Source: Candidatus Woesearchaeota archaeon
GTDB taxonomy: Archaea; Nanobdellota; Nanobdellia; Woesearchaeales; GCA-2686295
NCBI GenBank assembly: GCA_937912225.1
Contig: CALDOJ010000026.1
Span: forward strand, 1-38,242
Direction: 5' to 3'
DNA: 38,242 nucleotides
Shown here: positions 24,461-31,603 of the stretch, piece by piece
How the letters are laid out: each line of letters begins with the position of its first letter
Position numbering within the stretch: position 1 is the first letter of the stretch
Program-made: the position numbers and the translations under genes
The notes under the pieces: generated by a model
The model's input: only the letters and a program-made list of their open reading frames with translations
Told to the model about the DNA's origin: nothing
Databases searched by the model: none

Positions 24461-24838
24461 TTAAATAAATTTCTCAAATGGAATATACCCTTCAAGATTA
24501 TTGTCTTTTATTAGATAAACTAAATCTCTGCCAACCAAGGTTCTTATTTTATACAAACCCCATTTTTTTTGACAATCATAATCGTCTAAGAAACTTATGT
24601 AATTTGGATTATCATCATCAAGTCCGTTTTCTATTCGAAATCTTTTGATAAGTTTTGAGCTTTCTATTTGTATGGCTCCTTCTAAAGCTTTACCTTTATT
24701 GCTTTTACTAAATCTATTCAGCAGTTTTATGGTCAGAATTGTACCTACTTGAATTTCTAAACCTCCTTCTTTTGCATATTTAAAAAGAGCTTCCTGATCT
24801 TCAAAATCAGTAATCTCATTTCTGTAATACATTTTCAT
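24461..24838 (-). CDS. unknown 125-residue protein
   Basis: No family is recognised. The protein is acidic-basic mixed, without signal or membrane segment. It contains a strand-rich front (GLEIQVGTILTIKLLNRF), an acidic turn (LDDDNPNYISFLDDYD), and an end (GRDLVYLIKDNNLEGYIPFEKFI) reading as an alpha/beta domain of about 100 residues. It is transcribed alone. Codon use resembles neighbouring genes. Confidence 0.45.
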   Translation of the reverse strand: MKMYYRNEITDFEDQEALFKYAKEGGLEIQVGTILTIKLLNRFSKSNKGKALEGAIQIESSKLIKRFRIENGLDDDNPNYISFLDDYDCQKKWGLYKIRTLVGRDLVYLIKDNNLEGYIPFEKFI

Positions 24839-24912
24839 AAATTTCTTTCATGAAGTTTTATTTATAAAGGTATTCAAAAGATTATTCATATAGGAATATT
24901 TTTGTCAAGAAT

Positions 24913-24921
24913 CTTTATATA
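24913..24921 (+). promoter_or_regulatory. TATA box of the 172-residue gene
   Basis: A ctttatata box lies about 27 nt before the ATG at 24944. Confidence 0.5.
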
Positions 24922-24943
24922 AGGCTCAGAGGCTCTTTTACTT

Positions 24944-25462
24944 ATGGCATACAAAATAGGAGTGGAAGGAATAAACTTAAGACAAGAAAAAGGCCATCAT
25001 ATTTCTAATTTATTGGATTGGTGGGATGAATTTGACAAAACTATATCGGGCAGTTTTATAGATATCTTTGAAAATGAGGACTGGAATGAAATTAAAAATG
25101 AAGATACTTTAATTCATGAATTGTTATTAGGAATAGATACTCGATTAAATGAAGATCATGTTATTTTATTGAATTATATCGTTTTAAAAGAACTAAATGA
25201 TTTAAAATTAACTTCAGATCAATATGATCAACATGATAAAGAAAGAGATTTTGGATATGGTTTAAGACTTTTATCACAAAGTTTAGAACGAGGAACAGGA
25301 GAATTTCTTAATAAATCAATGTTAGGATATGTAAATGATTTTAACAATGTTGTTGAAAAAGGTGCTAGAATAGCAGAAATTTATCCGAACGGATCAGATT
25401 CAATTCAATACAGGGTTAATCTGGAAGCAAAAACAGTCGAACCTATGAGGAGAATTTACTAA
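24944..25462 (+). CDS. unknown 172-residue protein upstream of metK
   Basis: No family is recognised. The protein is soluble, acidic and mostly helical, with several paired aromatic residues (LLDWWDEFDKTISG, FENEDWNE) and a helical core with HDKERDFGYGLRLL. There are no cysteines or evident metal-binding motifs. It has a leaderless promoter and ends 27 bp before the metK start. metK has an SD but no clear TATA of its own in that gap, so the two genes probably form an operon. Confidence 0.5.
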   Translation: MAYKIGVEGINLRQEKGHHISNLLDWWDEFDKTISGSFIDIFENEDWNEIKNEDTLIHELLLGIDTRLNEDHVILLNYIVLKELNDLKLTSDQYDQHDKERDFGYGLRLLSQSLERGTGEFLNKSMLGYVNDFNNVVEKGARIAEIYPNGSDSIQYRVNLEAKTVEPMRRIY

Positions 25463-25489
25463 TGTGAAAATATTTTTGGAGGAGATAAA

Positions 25490-26656
25490 ATGAAAGAAGG
25501 TAAATATTTATTTACAAGCGAAAGTGTTGGTGCAGGACACCCGGATAAGATGTGCGACCAAATTAGCGATGCATTACTAGATGCAGCATTAAGAGATGAC
25601 CCAAATTCAAGGGTTGCAATTGAAACTTTAACAAAAACAGGTTTTGTAGTTGTTGCAGGAGAATTAACAACAAAAACATACATTGATGTTCAAAAAGTAG
25701 TTAGAGCAGCAATCAAACAAATCGGTTATGATGATCCTGATTATGGATTTGATTATGAAGGATGCGGAGTATTAAATGCAATTTCAGAACAAAGTCCTGA
25801 TATTTCACAAGGAGTTACAGCAGGATCTGGTCTTCATAAAGAACAAGGAGCAGGAGACCAAGGAATCATGTTTGGTTATGCAACAAATGAAACACCTGAA
25901 CTTATGCCGTTATCAATTAGCTTAGCTCACAAGCTAGTAAAAAAATTAGAAGTGATTAGAAATGCTAAGAAATTAAAATACTTAAGACCTGATACTAAAA
26001 GTCAAGTTACAGTAGAATATTTTAATGGTGTTCCAAAAAGAGTTGATACAGTAGTTATTGCAACTCAGCATTCACCAAAAGTTAAGCATAAAACAATCTA
26101 TAAAGATGTAATGAAATATGTTATTAAACCAGTTTGTGGTAAGTGGATTGACAAGAATACTAAAATCCACATTAACTCAACAGGAGCGTTCGTCTTAGGA
26201 GGACCAGTTGCAGACGCAGGAGTTACAGGAAGAAAAATTGTTGTTGACACTTATGGTGGACATGGAAGTCATGGTGGAGGAGCATTCTCAGGAAAAGACC
26301 CTTCAAAAGTAGATCGATCAGCAACATATGCTGCAAGATATATTGCTAAAAACATTGTAGCTGCAGGACTTGCAAAACAATGCGAAGTTCAATTAGCGTA
26401 TGCTATTGGAGTTGCACATCCAGTTTCAGTTTTTATTGAAACTTTTGGAACAAACAAAATTCCAGAAGCTGAAATTAGCAAATTAGTTGTTAAGAATTTT
26501 CCATTAAAACCAGCTGATATAATTAGTCACTTAAAATTAAAAAGACCAATTTATCAAAAAACAGCTGCTTATGGACACTTTGGAAGAAATGATCCTGATT
26601 TTACTTGGGAAAAAACTGACAAAGCTGCAACTCTTAGAAAAGAAGCTAATCTTTAA
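25490..26656 (+). CDS. metK: S-adenosylmethionine synthetase, bacterial/eukaryotic type
   Basis: The 388-residue enzyme makes SAM from methionine and ATP. It shows [20 protein letters not shown] near the start (the ATP-site GHPDK), [16 protein letters not shown] (120-134) and [20 protein letters not shown] with KVDRSA, all hallmarks of the bacterial and eukaryotic family. Most archaea instead carry a different SAM synthetase (MAT/AdoMetS2, about 400 residues, without these motifs), so this gene was likely acquired from bacteria. The ATG follows a strong SD GGAGGAG. A 7-bp inverted repeat around the stop and a T tract (26665-26684) mark the end of transcription. Confidence 0.96.
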   Translation: MKEGKYLFTSESVGAGHPDKMCDQISDALLDAALRDDPNSRVAIETLTKTGFVVVAGELTTKTYIDVQKVVRAAIKQIGYDDPDYGFDYEGCGVLNAISEQSPDISQGVTAGSGLHKEQGAGDQGIMFGYATNETPELMPLSISLAHKLVKKLEVIRNAKKLKYLRPDTKSQVTVEYFNGVPKRVDTVVIATQHSPKVKHKTIYKDVMKYVIKPVCGKWIDKNTKIHINSTGAFVLGGPVADAGVTGRKIVVDTYGGHGSHGGGAFSGKDPSKVDRSATYAARYIAKNIVAAGLAKQCEVQLAYAIGVAHPVSVFIETFGTNKIPEAEISKLVVKNFPLKPADIISHLKLKRPIYQKTAAYGHFGRNDPDFTWEKTDKAATLRKEANL

Positions 26657-26664
26657 GATTAGTT

Positions 26665-26684
26665 ATTTTTATTTATTTTTTTTT
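26665..26684 (+). terminator. T-tract terminator of metK
   Basis: A 20-nt tract made almost only of T follows metK. The inverted repeat TAATCTT/AAGATTA spans the stop codon just before it. Confidence 0.55.
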
Positions 26685-26714
26685 CCAGTTTGAGATTTCA
26701 TATTTCTAACTCAT

Positions 26715-26777
26715 CAAAATTGTAAATTTTGTGCGCCAAAACTTCTAGTTTTGAGCGTGCCAGAACTCTTAGTTCTG
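26715..26777 (+). repeat. array of three small perfect hairpins (tRNA-tail family, no tRNA)
   Basis: Three 7-bp stems with 3-nt loops stand in a row: CAAAATT-GTA-AATTTTG (26715-26731), CAAAACT-TCT-AGTTTTG (26737-26753) and CAGAACT-CTT-AGTTCTG (26761-26777). Linkers read TGCGC and AGCGTGC, and the spacing is 22-24 nt. Each stem differs in sequence but remains perfectly paired. The region upstream (TTTGAGATTT) and the linker TGCGCC match the element behind tRNA-Gly at 34071-34128. Confidence 0.6.
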
Positions 26778-26801
26778 AGTATTTTTCCACAAATAATTTA
26801 A

Positions 26802-27341
26802 ATGATTAATTCTTACCAATTATTAGTGGCAGAGATGAGTGTAGAGAAGCTTATAGCAAAGTTATATGAAAGTATGATGTATCGACCTACGGGCGTCTAT
26901 GTTATCTATCGAAATCCAAATGATCCAGAATTCTTAGTTGCTCAATCTGCAAGACCAGGTCATACTGATTGGTTTTTTCCACAAGGTGGAATTGAAGAAG
27001 GTGAAAGTTTAGAAGATAATATGTATCGAGAATCAGAAGAAGAACTAGAACATGATTTTCATGGAAAGTTGATTAATATTAAGCCATTTATTCATTATGG
27101 AGAGTTAGATGCAAAAAATGGTTGTAGCTTTAAACTACGTGATGGTTTTACAAAAGGAAAAGCGTATTTATTTTCTGCTGCAGAATATGTTGGTAATGGT
27201 CATTTTGATGCTAATGGTGATGAATTAGATAGCTATAAATGGGTTAAACATGCTGAAGCATTAAAAATATTTCAAAAAAATCGTTCTGAAAAAAAAGATA
27301 TGTTGATTGCTGCAATGGAACTTGCAATATTATACATATAG
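26802..27341 (+). CDS. Nudix hydrolase
   Basis: The 179-residue protein has a Nudix box at 62-82 (GGIEEGESLEDNMYRESEEEL). It keeps the metal-binding RE..EE core, but a Ser replaces the usual hydrophobic residue after RE, and the box-final Gly is Glu. The front strand GVYVIYRNPNDPEFLVAQSA and TDWFFPQGGIEEGE resemble RppH-type enzymes that remove pyrophosphate from nucleotides, so the substrate may be Ap4A or an RNA 5' end; this is uncertain. An internal ATG at 26835 (MSVEKLIAKLYESM) is a reasonable alternative start, since a TATA-like aatttaaa overlaps the first one. Confidence 0.85.
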   Translation: MINSYQLLVAEMSVEKLIAKLYESMMYRPTGVYVIYRNPNDPEFLVAQSARPGHTDWFFPQGGIEEGESLEDNMYRESEEELEHDFHGKLINIKPFIHYGELDAKNGCSFKLRDGFTKGKAYLFSAAEYVGNGHFDANGDELDSYKWVKHAEALKIFQKNRSEKKDMLIAAMELAILYI

Positions 27342-27345
27342 AAAA

Positions 27346-27355
27346 ATTTATTAAA
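27346..27355 (+). promoter_or_regulatory. TATA box of the yjbQ leader transcript
   Basis: An atttattaaa box is centred 27 nt before 27377, the ATG of the mini-ORF. It predicts a transcript start on that ATG. Confidence 0.5.
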
Positions 27356-27375
27356 GCTATTTTTATTGTTCTTTT

Positions 27376-27412
27376 TATGATACTTGGAAATTATTTTCTA
27401 AGTTCATAATTT
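27376..27412 (+). promoter_or_regulatory. yjbQ leader: 10-codon mini-ORF overlapping a 9-bp hairpin, shared with rtcA
   Basis: The mini-ORF at 27377-27409 encodes MILGNYFLSS and ends in TAA. The hairpin is ACTTGGAAA/TTTCTAAGT (27382-27390, 27395-27403) with loop TTAT. The block matches the rtcA leader (19227-19263) at 30 of 37 positions, with compensated pair changes. The yjbQ ATG follows 17 nt after the stop. In rtcA the mini-ORF is in frame with the main gene, but here it is not, so it is not a misread gene start. Confidence 0.65.
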
Positions 27413-27426
27413 AACGAAGTGAAATT

Positions 27427-27810
27427 ATGATAAAAGAACTACAAGTTAATTCTGGTAATCGAAATGAATTAATAGATGTAACTTCGCAAGTTGCAGAAGT
27501 TGCAAAAGGAGTTCTAGATGGAGTTATTACACTTTTTGTGCCTCATACAACTGCAGCAATAACTATTAATGAAGGAGCTGACCCTGATGTTAAAACAGAT
27601 ATTTTACGAAAACTTTCTGAATTAATCCCAAAGAATGATGGTTATGAACACGCAGAAGGAAACTCTGACTCTCATCTGAAAAGCTCGCTCTTTGGTCCTA
27701 GTTTACAAGTAATTGTTGAGAACGGACGACTGGTTCTTGGAACTTGGCAATCAATTTATTTTTGTGAATTTGATGGTCCTAGAAATCGTAAGTTAATTAT
27801 TAAATATTAG
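27427..27810 (+). CDS. yjbQ: YjbQ/UPF0047 family protein
   Basis: The 127-residue protein shows the family motifs LFVPHTTAAITINEGADP (about 37-54), YEHAEGNSDSHLKSSLFGPS (about 78-97) and LGTWQSIYFCEFDGPRNRK. The conserved His and the Glu/Asp residues bind a metal. YjbQ homologues show weak thiamine-phosphate synthase activity in vitro, but the true role is unsettled. The length is normal. The last four bases overlap the convergent metallo-hydrolase gene. No TPP riboswitch is visible upstream; instead the gene has the rtcA-like leader. Confidence 0.93.
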   Translation: MIKELQVNSGNRNELIDVTSQVAEVAKGVLDGVITLFVPHTTAAITINEGADPDVKTDILRKLSELIPKNDGYEHAEGNSDSHLKSSLFGPSLQVIVENGRLVLGTWQSIYFCEFDGPRNRKLIIKY

Positions 27811-28472
27811 AATTCTTTACTTTCTCCAATTTGTAAGATTGTAGGTTCAACTTCGTGATAAGCCATTTCTTTTTTTGCTTCATCCCAATCAACTGGATAA
27901 GCAGGATTTTCGCTGTGGATGGGAATTAAAACTTCTGCTTCAACCATTAATTTAAGTTGAGCAGCATTTCTTGGTCCCATTACAACACCTCGACCACTAA
28001 TTGGAGCCATGAGAATATCGCATTTGTAATCATTATCAAATGTGATTGTATCGCTTGTATGATAAACTCTTTTTGTACCATCATCAATGATGTATCCTAC
28101 ATTTTGATGAACTGCTTTATTATTATCTTTAAAAGCTGGAATCCATCCATGAACTGCTTTTACAACTTCAACTTTTATATCGTCAAATTCAAGAATATCG
28201 TCTTCTGTGATGATAATAGGATTTAAATTTGGGAAATGTTCTAGAACTTCTTGAGTTGTATGAAACTTAGTGTTTGGATTCTCAATTATTTTTTTAACCG
28301 CTTCTTCATGACAATGATCGCTGTGATGGTGAGTTATTAGTAAGATATCAATATTGCTCCATTCATTTTCTAAATATGATTCTTTATATTCAAGACAACC
28401 TGGATCAATTAGAATTTTTTTCCCTTTTGTTTCGATTAAAACACAACTTTGAGCAAATCTAGTAAGTTTCAT
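27807..28472 (-). CDS. metallo-beta-lactamase-fold hydrolase (UlaG-like)
   Basis: The protein has 221 residues. The metal motif HxHxDH is H48-H-H50-S-D52-H53 in LLITHHHSDHCH. The remaining ligands are likely the His in VVKAVHGWIP (about 115), the Asp in YHTSDTITF (about 141) and the His in LIPIHSENPA (about 194). It opens with KLTRFAQSCVLIET and ILIDPG, as in UlaG-type and YtkL-type L-ascorbate lactonase-like proteins; the substrate is unknown. The ATG overlaps the stop of ftsY (ATGA), so it is the last, translationally coupled gene of the aIF6-pfdA-ftsY operon. Confidence 0.85.
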   Translation of the reverse strand: MKLTRFAQSCVLIETKGKKILIDPGCLEYKESYLENEWSNIDILLITHHHSDHCHEEAVKKIIENPNTKFHTTQEVLEHFPNLNPIIITEDDILEFDDIKVEVVKAVHGWIPAFKDNNKAVHQNVGYIIDDGTKRVYHTSDTITFDNDYKCDILMAPISGRGVVMGPRNAAQLKLMVEAEVLIPIHSENPAYPVDWDEAKKEMAYHEVEPTILQIGESKEF

Positions 28473-30331
28473 AGTCCTAAACCATCCAAAACAATTTTTT
28501 TATCAAACTCTTTTAAATCTTCATAAGTTTGGCCTGTTCCAATAAATAAAATTGGTTTTTTAGTAATATATGAAACAGAGATTGCAGCGCCACCTTTTTC
28601 ATCAACATCTGCTTTTGAAAGTATGATTCCATCAATTCCGACCATTTCATTGTAAACTCTTGCTTGTTCTACACAATCGTTACCTGTAATGCTTTCTCCA
28701 ACGAAAATCTTCATATCTGGTTTGTTAACTCTGATTAGTTTTTTTAGTTCTTCCATTAAGTTTTGGTTACTGTGAAGTCTTCCGGCTGTATCAATCATAA
28801 CTACATCTAAGCCTTTGGCTCTTGCATGTTCAATTGCGTCAAATGCAACTGCTGCAGGGTCTGACTCATAATCGTGCTTAATTATCTTGATTTTTAGATT
28901 ATTTGCGTGTTCTTCTAATTGTTGGATGGCTGCTGCTCTAAAGGTGTCTGATGCTGCAAATACAATGCTTAATCCTGCATCTTGCAACTTCTTTGCAACT
29001 TTTGCCATATTAGTTGTTTTTCCAGAGCCATTAACTCCGATAAAAGTGATGATGTATGGTTTTTTACTTTTTACTTGTTTTATGAAATCTGTACTTTCAA
29101 CATCTAATACTTCTTCAATTGATCTTTTAAGAGTGTCTGTAATTACTTCTTCAACATTTTTCCTAGAAACTTTTCCTGTTGTTAATTCATTTTTTAAATC
29201 TTCTTTGATTTTCTCAATGACTTCAACAGCCACATTATTTTCAAGCAATGTTACTTCTAATTCCCAGAACAAATCATTAAATTTATCTTCAGAAAGATTG
29301 AAGGTTGTTATTTTCTCAGTCAGTTTTTGAAAGAAACCTTTTTTTTCTTCAGGTTCGTCTTCTTTTGTATCTTTAACTTCTTCTGTTGTTAAATCATCTT
29401 CTTTAATAGTTTCTTCTTCCTTGGTTTCTTCAACTTCAATTGGTTCAGATTTTTTCTCTTCTTTTTCTTCTTCAAGAGACTCTTCTGCTTCTTCCTGTTT
29501 TGAGAATAATTTCTTAAAAAAACCTTTCTTTTCAATTTCAGGAGCTTGCACTTCTTCTTCCATCAAGTAATCCCAACCAGCTTGCCATTTTTTCTTTGGT
29601 CGCCAATCTTCATCAATTACTTGTTCCCAAGTTTTCCCTAGAAGTAGAACTTCAATTGCTAATTGTGGTGCTTGATGCGCCATGATTGCAACATGTTTTC
29701 CATAATAATTTTTGTAAAGATAGTTTAGAAATTCAGCTATTCTTTTTTCAACTTCTTTATAGCTTTCACCATTTGGGAAAGATGTTTCAATATAATCTTT
29801 TAATTCCCAATCTTTCTTTTTTTGAGTAAAATCTCCATAATCACATTCTCTGATTTTCTTATCTTTCTTTAATGTACAAACATCTTTGAATGGTTCTGCA
29901 GATTCAACAGCTCTTTTAAGATCGGATGAAAACATCACATCAAATTCTTTATATTTGGTTTGTGATGGTAATGATTCTGCTTGTTCTTGTCCTATTGTAG
30001 AAAGTTCTCCTTCGGCTTGACCAGTTGCGAGTTTTTCCTCGTTATCAGTTGTTGTGCCATGAACAAAATAAGTAATTTTAACGCCTTTAATGTCTTCTTT
30101 TGTTTCTTTTTTAGGCTCTGGTTTTTGTTCTTTTTTTGGAGTGGATTTTTCTTCTTTTTTCTTTTCAACTGTTTTAGTTTTTTTCTTCTCTACTTTCTTA
30201 ACTTCTTTTTTTTTAGAAACAGTTTTTTTTTCTACTTTAGTTTCTACTTCTTTTACTTCGACTTCTTCTTCTACTTCTTTTTTGAAGACGTCAACTGCTT
30301 TTTTTAATTTATCTTTTAAGAAACCAAACAT
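28469..30331 (-). CDS. ftsY: FtsY (SRP receptor) with an inserted histidine-phosphatase domain
   Basis: The protein has 620 residues, about twice an archaeal FtsY. The C-terminal NG domain (about 330-620) is complete: GVNGSGKTT (432-440), DTFRAAA, DTAGR (514-518), VGESITGNDCVEQAR, SKAD (572-575) and GTGQ (598-601). It docks the SRP-ribosome complex at the membrane by GTP hydrolysis. Residues 1-83 are a Lys/Glu-rich tail. Residues 84-255 form a histidine-phosphatase domain: VHG (H91), SSDLKRAVESA (R140), E162, PNGESYKEVEKR and IMAHQAP (H219). The arginine of the usual RHG motif is Val, so activity may be altered. KKGFFKKLF (269) and KKGFFQKL (330) look duplicated. A mini-ORF overlaps the start. 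Confidence 0.92.
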   Translation of the reverse strand: MFGFLKDKLKKAVDVFKKEVEEEVEVKEVETKVEKKTVSKKKEVKKVEKKKTKTVEKKKEEKSTPKKEQKPEPKKETKEDIKGVKITYFVHGTTTDNEEKLATGQAEGELSTIGQEQAESLPSQTKYKEFDVMFSSDLKRAVESAEPFKDVCTLKKDKKIRECDYGDFTQKKKDWELKDYIETSFPNGESYKEVEKRIAEFLNYLYKNYYGKHVAIMAHQAPQLAIEVLLLGKTWEQVIDEDWRPKKKWQAGWDYLMEEEVQAPEIEKKGFFKKLFSKQEEAEESLEEEKEEKKSEPIEVEETKEEETIKEDDLTTEEVKDTKEDEPEEKKGFFQKLTEKITTFNLSEDKFNDLFWELEVTLLENNVAVEVIEKIKEDLKNELTTGKVSRKNVEEVITDTLKRSIEEVLDVESTDFIKQVKSKKPYIITFIGVNGSGKTTNMAKVAKKLQDAGLSIVFAASDTFRAAAIQQLEEHANNLKIKIIKHDYESDPAAVAFDAIEHARAKGLDVVMIDTAGRLHSNQNLMEELKKLIRVNKPDMKIFVGESITGNDCVEQARVYNEMVGIDGIILSKADVDEKGGAAISVSYITKKPILFIGTGQTYEDLKEFDKKIVLDGLGL

Positions 30332-30390
30332 AATTTCACCTTGTTCAATAATAAAATTCTCAAAAATTGATTATTTTTGATAATAAACAT
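30316..30390 (-). CDS. possible 24-codon coupling mini-ORF between pfdA and ftsY
   Basis: The ATG at 30390 follows the pfdA stop by one base (TAAAATG). The frame runs MFIIKNNQFLRILLLNKVKL and ends in TAA, 16 nt inside ftsY in another frame. It covers an AT-rich 8-bp hairpin (TCAAAAAT/ATTTTTGA, 30380-30360) and the ftsY SD GGTGA. It could couple ftsY translation to pfdA, or it may be chance. Confidence 0.3.
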   Translation of the reverse strand: MFIIKNNQFLRILLLNKVKLCLVS

Positions 30391-30391
30391 T

Positions 30392-30784
30392 TTATTCTTG
30401 TTCTTTTTTTAGATCTTGTTCAAGTTCGTGCATTCGCTGATAAATTTGTTGTTGATAATTAACAGTTTCATCCAAGTATTTGTTTATTTCTGAAACTTGT
30501 TCTTCAATTAATGTTTTGGCTTCATCAACAGTTTTGCCAACAACCACTCCGTTACCTACATTAACTCTAAAACTAGAATTATTTTTTAGTTCTGCTTCTG
30601 CAAATATACCATTAGCAACAGGAAATAGAATTTTGTTTCCAACTTTAATCTCTTTAAACTTATCCAAATTATCCATGTTAATCATTAAATCTGATCTTTG
30701 TGCTTCTAAGTTTTGTAAATTTTGATTTAGTTGTTGTAATTGTTGTTCCATCATTTGAAATTCCATTAATTTTTCCTGATTCAT
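30392..30784 (-). CDS. pfdA: prefoldin alpha subunit
   Basis: The 130-residue protein is two coiled-coil helices (KLMEFQMMEQQLQQLNQNLQ; LIEEQVSEINKYLDETVNY) around a beta-hairpin core (GNKILFPVANGIFAEAELKN and FRVNVGNGVVVGKTVDEAK), as in the archaeal prefoldin alpha that caps the hexameric chaperone jellyfish. The ATG at 30784 is chosen over 30814 because an SD GAGGT precedes it by seven bases. The start region is duplicated 57 bp upstream. The gene lies between aIF6 and ftsY, the ordinary archaeal neighbourhood. Confidence 0.93.
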   Translation of the reverse strand: MNQEKLMEFQMMEQQLQQLNQNLQNLEAQRSDLMINMDNLDKFKEIKVGNKILFPVANGIFAEAELKNNSSFRVNVGNGVVVGKTVDEAKTLIEEQVSEINKYLDETVNYQQQIYQRMHELEQDLKKEQE

Positions 30785-30812
30785 AAAATTTACCTCACAA
30801 ATTTTTGACATC

Positions 30813-30853
30813 ACAAAAAGCTATGCTTTTTGTTGATTCATGATTTTTACCTC
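30813..30853 (-). promoter_or_regulatory. duplicated pfdA start region with six-codon mini-ORF and hairpin
   Basis: On the minus strand an SD GAGGT (30853-30849), seven bases and the mini-ORF MNQQKA (30841-30821) mirror the true pfdA start 57 bp downstream, with 21 of 26 bases identical and the same frame. The mini-ORF ends in TAG inside a perfect 9-bp hairpin ACAAAAAGC-ATA-GCTTTTTGT (30813-30833). It is either a leftover tandem duplication or a leader peptide. Confidence 0.5.
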
Positions 30854-30854
30854 A

Positions 30855-31526
30855 TTAATTATCTAAATATCCTAGTGCTTCTTCAGCGTTAACTAATTCA
30901 GGTCCACCTGATAAATCTCCAACTATGAAACCATTTTTGTTACATAATATTCCTGATTTAACATAAGGACTTCCCATGTTTATACTTCCAAGCGTAAGTT
31001 TAACTTTTAAAGCTTTTTCAATAGTGTTTACTTCTTCTTTAGAAGCGTCTCTATTAATTAAACCATAATTTCCTCTTAATACTATGCTTGAGCCTAAAGC
31101 GTCTGTTTCTGCGATACTCATTCTTTTTACAGTTACACCCAATAGTTCTTTTAATTCTTTAATTTCATTATCTGAAAATTCTGGGTTAACAAGAGCGTAT
31201 TTTTTGTTAAAAATAATGTTGTTGCCTAAGCATGTAAGATCTGACTTGAAAACTTTGTATTTAATTTTTAATTTGTCTAATTGTTCAAGTTCATAGTCAA
31301 AAGCGATATGAGGGACTAAAAGAGTGTCTTTGTAACCTGTTAAGAACACACCTAACATTGAAGTTCCTGCAATATTAAGTTTATGTACTGGAACTGCGAA
31401 TACTCTTTCAAATTCCTCTATGAATTGTTGGGGAACCTCGTTGCCGACAAGAACGTACTTGTCAGTAGCATAACCATACAATCCTAAGTTTGGATTTGAG
31501 TTAAAACTTGTTTTTAAAACTGCCAT
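30855..31526 (-). CDS. eif6: translation initiation factor aIF6
   Basis: The 223-residue protein shows the pentein-fold repeats of IF6: NPNLGLYGYATDKYVLVG, KYALVNPEFSDNEIKEL and NYGLINRDASKEEVNTIEKA, with conserved turns such as GTSMLGVFLTG and GSPYVKSGILCN. aIF6 binds the large ribosomal subunit and prevents it joining the small one. The length is normal. It is first in the operon aIF6-pfdA-ftsY. In many archaea L39e and L31e precede it and LX follows it; none are here, and a divergent membrane protein gene lies upstream instead. Confidence 0.93.
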   Translation of the reverse strand: MAVLKTSFNSNPNLGLYGYATDKYVLVGNEVPQQFIEEFERVFAVPVHKLNIAGTSMLGVFLTGYKDTLLVPHIAFDYELEQLDKLKIKYKVFKSDLTCLGNNIIFNKKYALVNPEFSDNEIKELKELLGVTVKRMSIAETDALGSSIVLRGNYGLINRDASKEEVNTIEKALKVKLTLGSINMGSPYVKSGILCNKNGFIVGDLSGGPELVNAEEALGYLDN

Positions 31527-31572
31527 GTATTTGAGAGAATACTTGTCTTTTAAAAATCTATTGTGTGGAAAA

Positions 31573-31582
31573 ATATTTATAT
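31573..31582 (+). promoter_or_regulatory. TATA box of the 218-residue membrane gene
   Basis: An atatttatat box is centred 27 nt before the ATG at 31604. The region is shared with the divergent aIF6 promoter. Confidence 0.5.
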
Positions 31583-31603
31583 GATAAATTCTCAGATTAG
31601 AAT

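Noticed and set aside
26715..26777. Regularly spaced repeats that could suggest a CRISPR array
   Set aside because: Units are 22-24 nt hairpins that differ in sequence and have no unique spacers between identical repeats; no cas genes are nearby.
27356..27426. TPP riboswitch before yjbQ
   Set aside because: The leader is far too short and lacks the conserved THI-box sequences; it matches the rtcA leader instead.
29981..30380. Phenylalanine-rich plus-strand open frames opposite ftsY
   Set aside because: They are the antisense shadow of the Lys/Glu-rich tail of ftsY (TTC/TTT from AAG/AAA codons).
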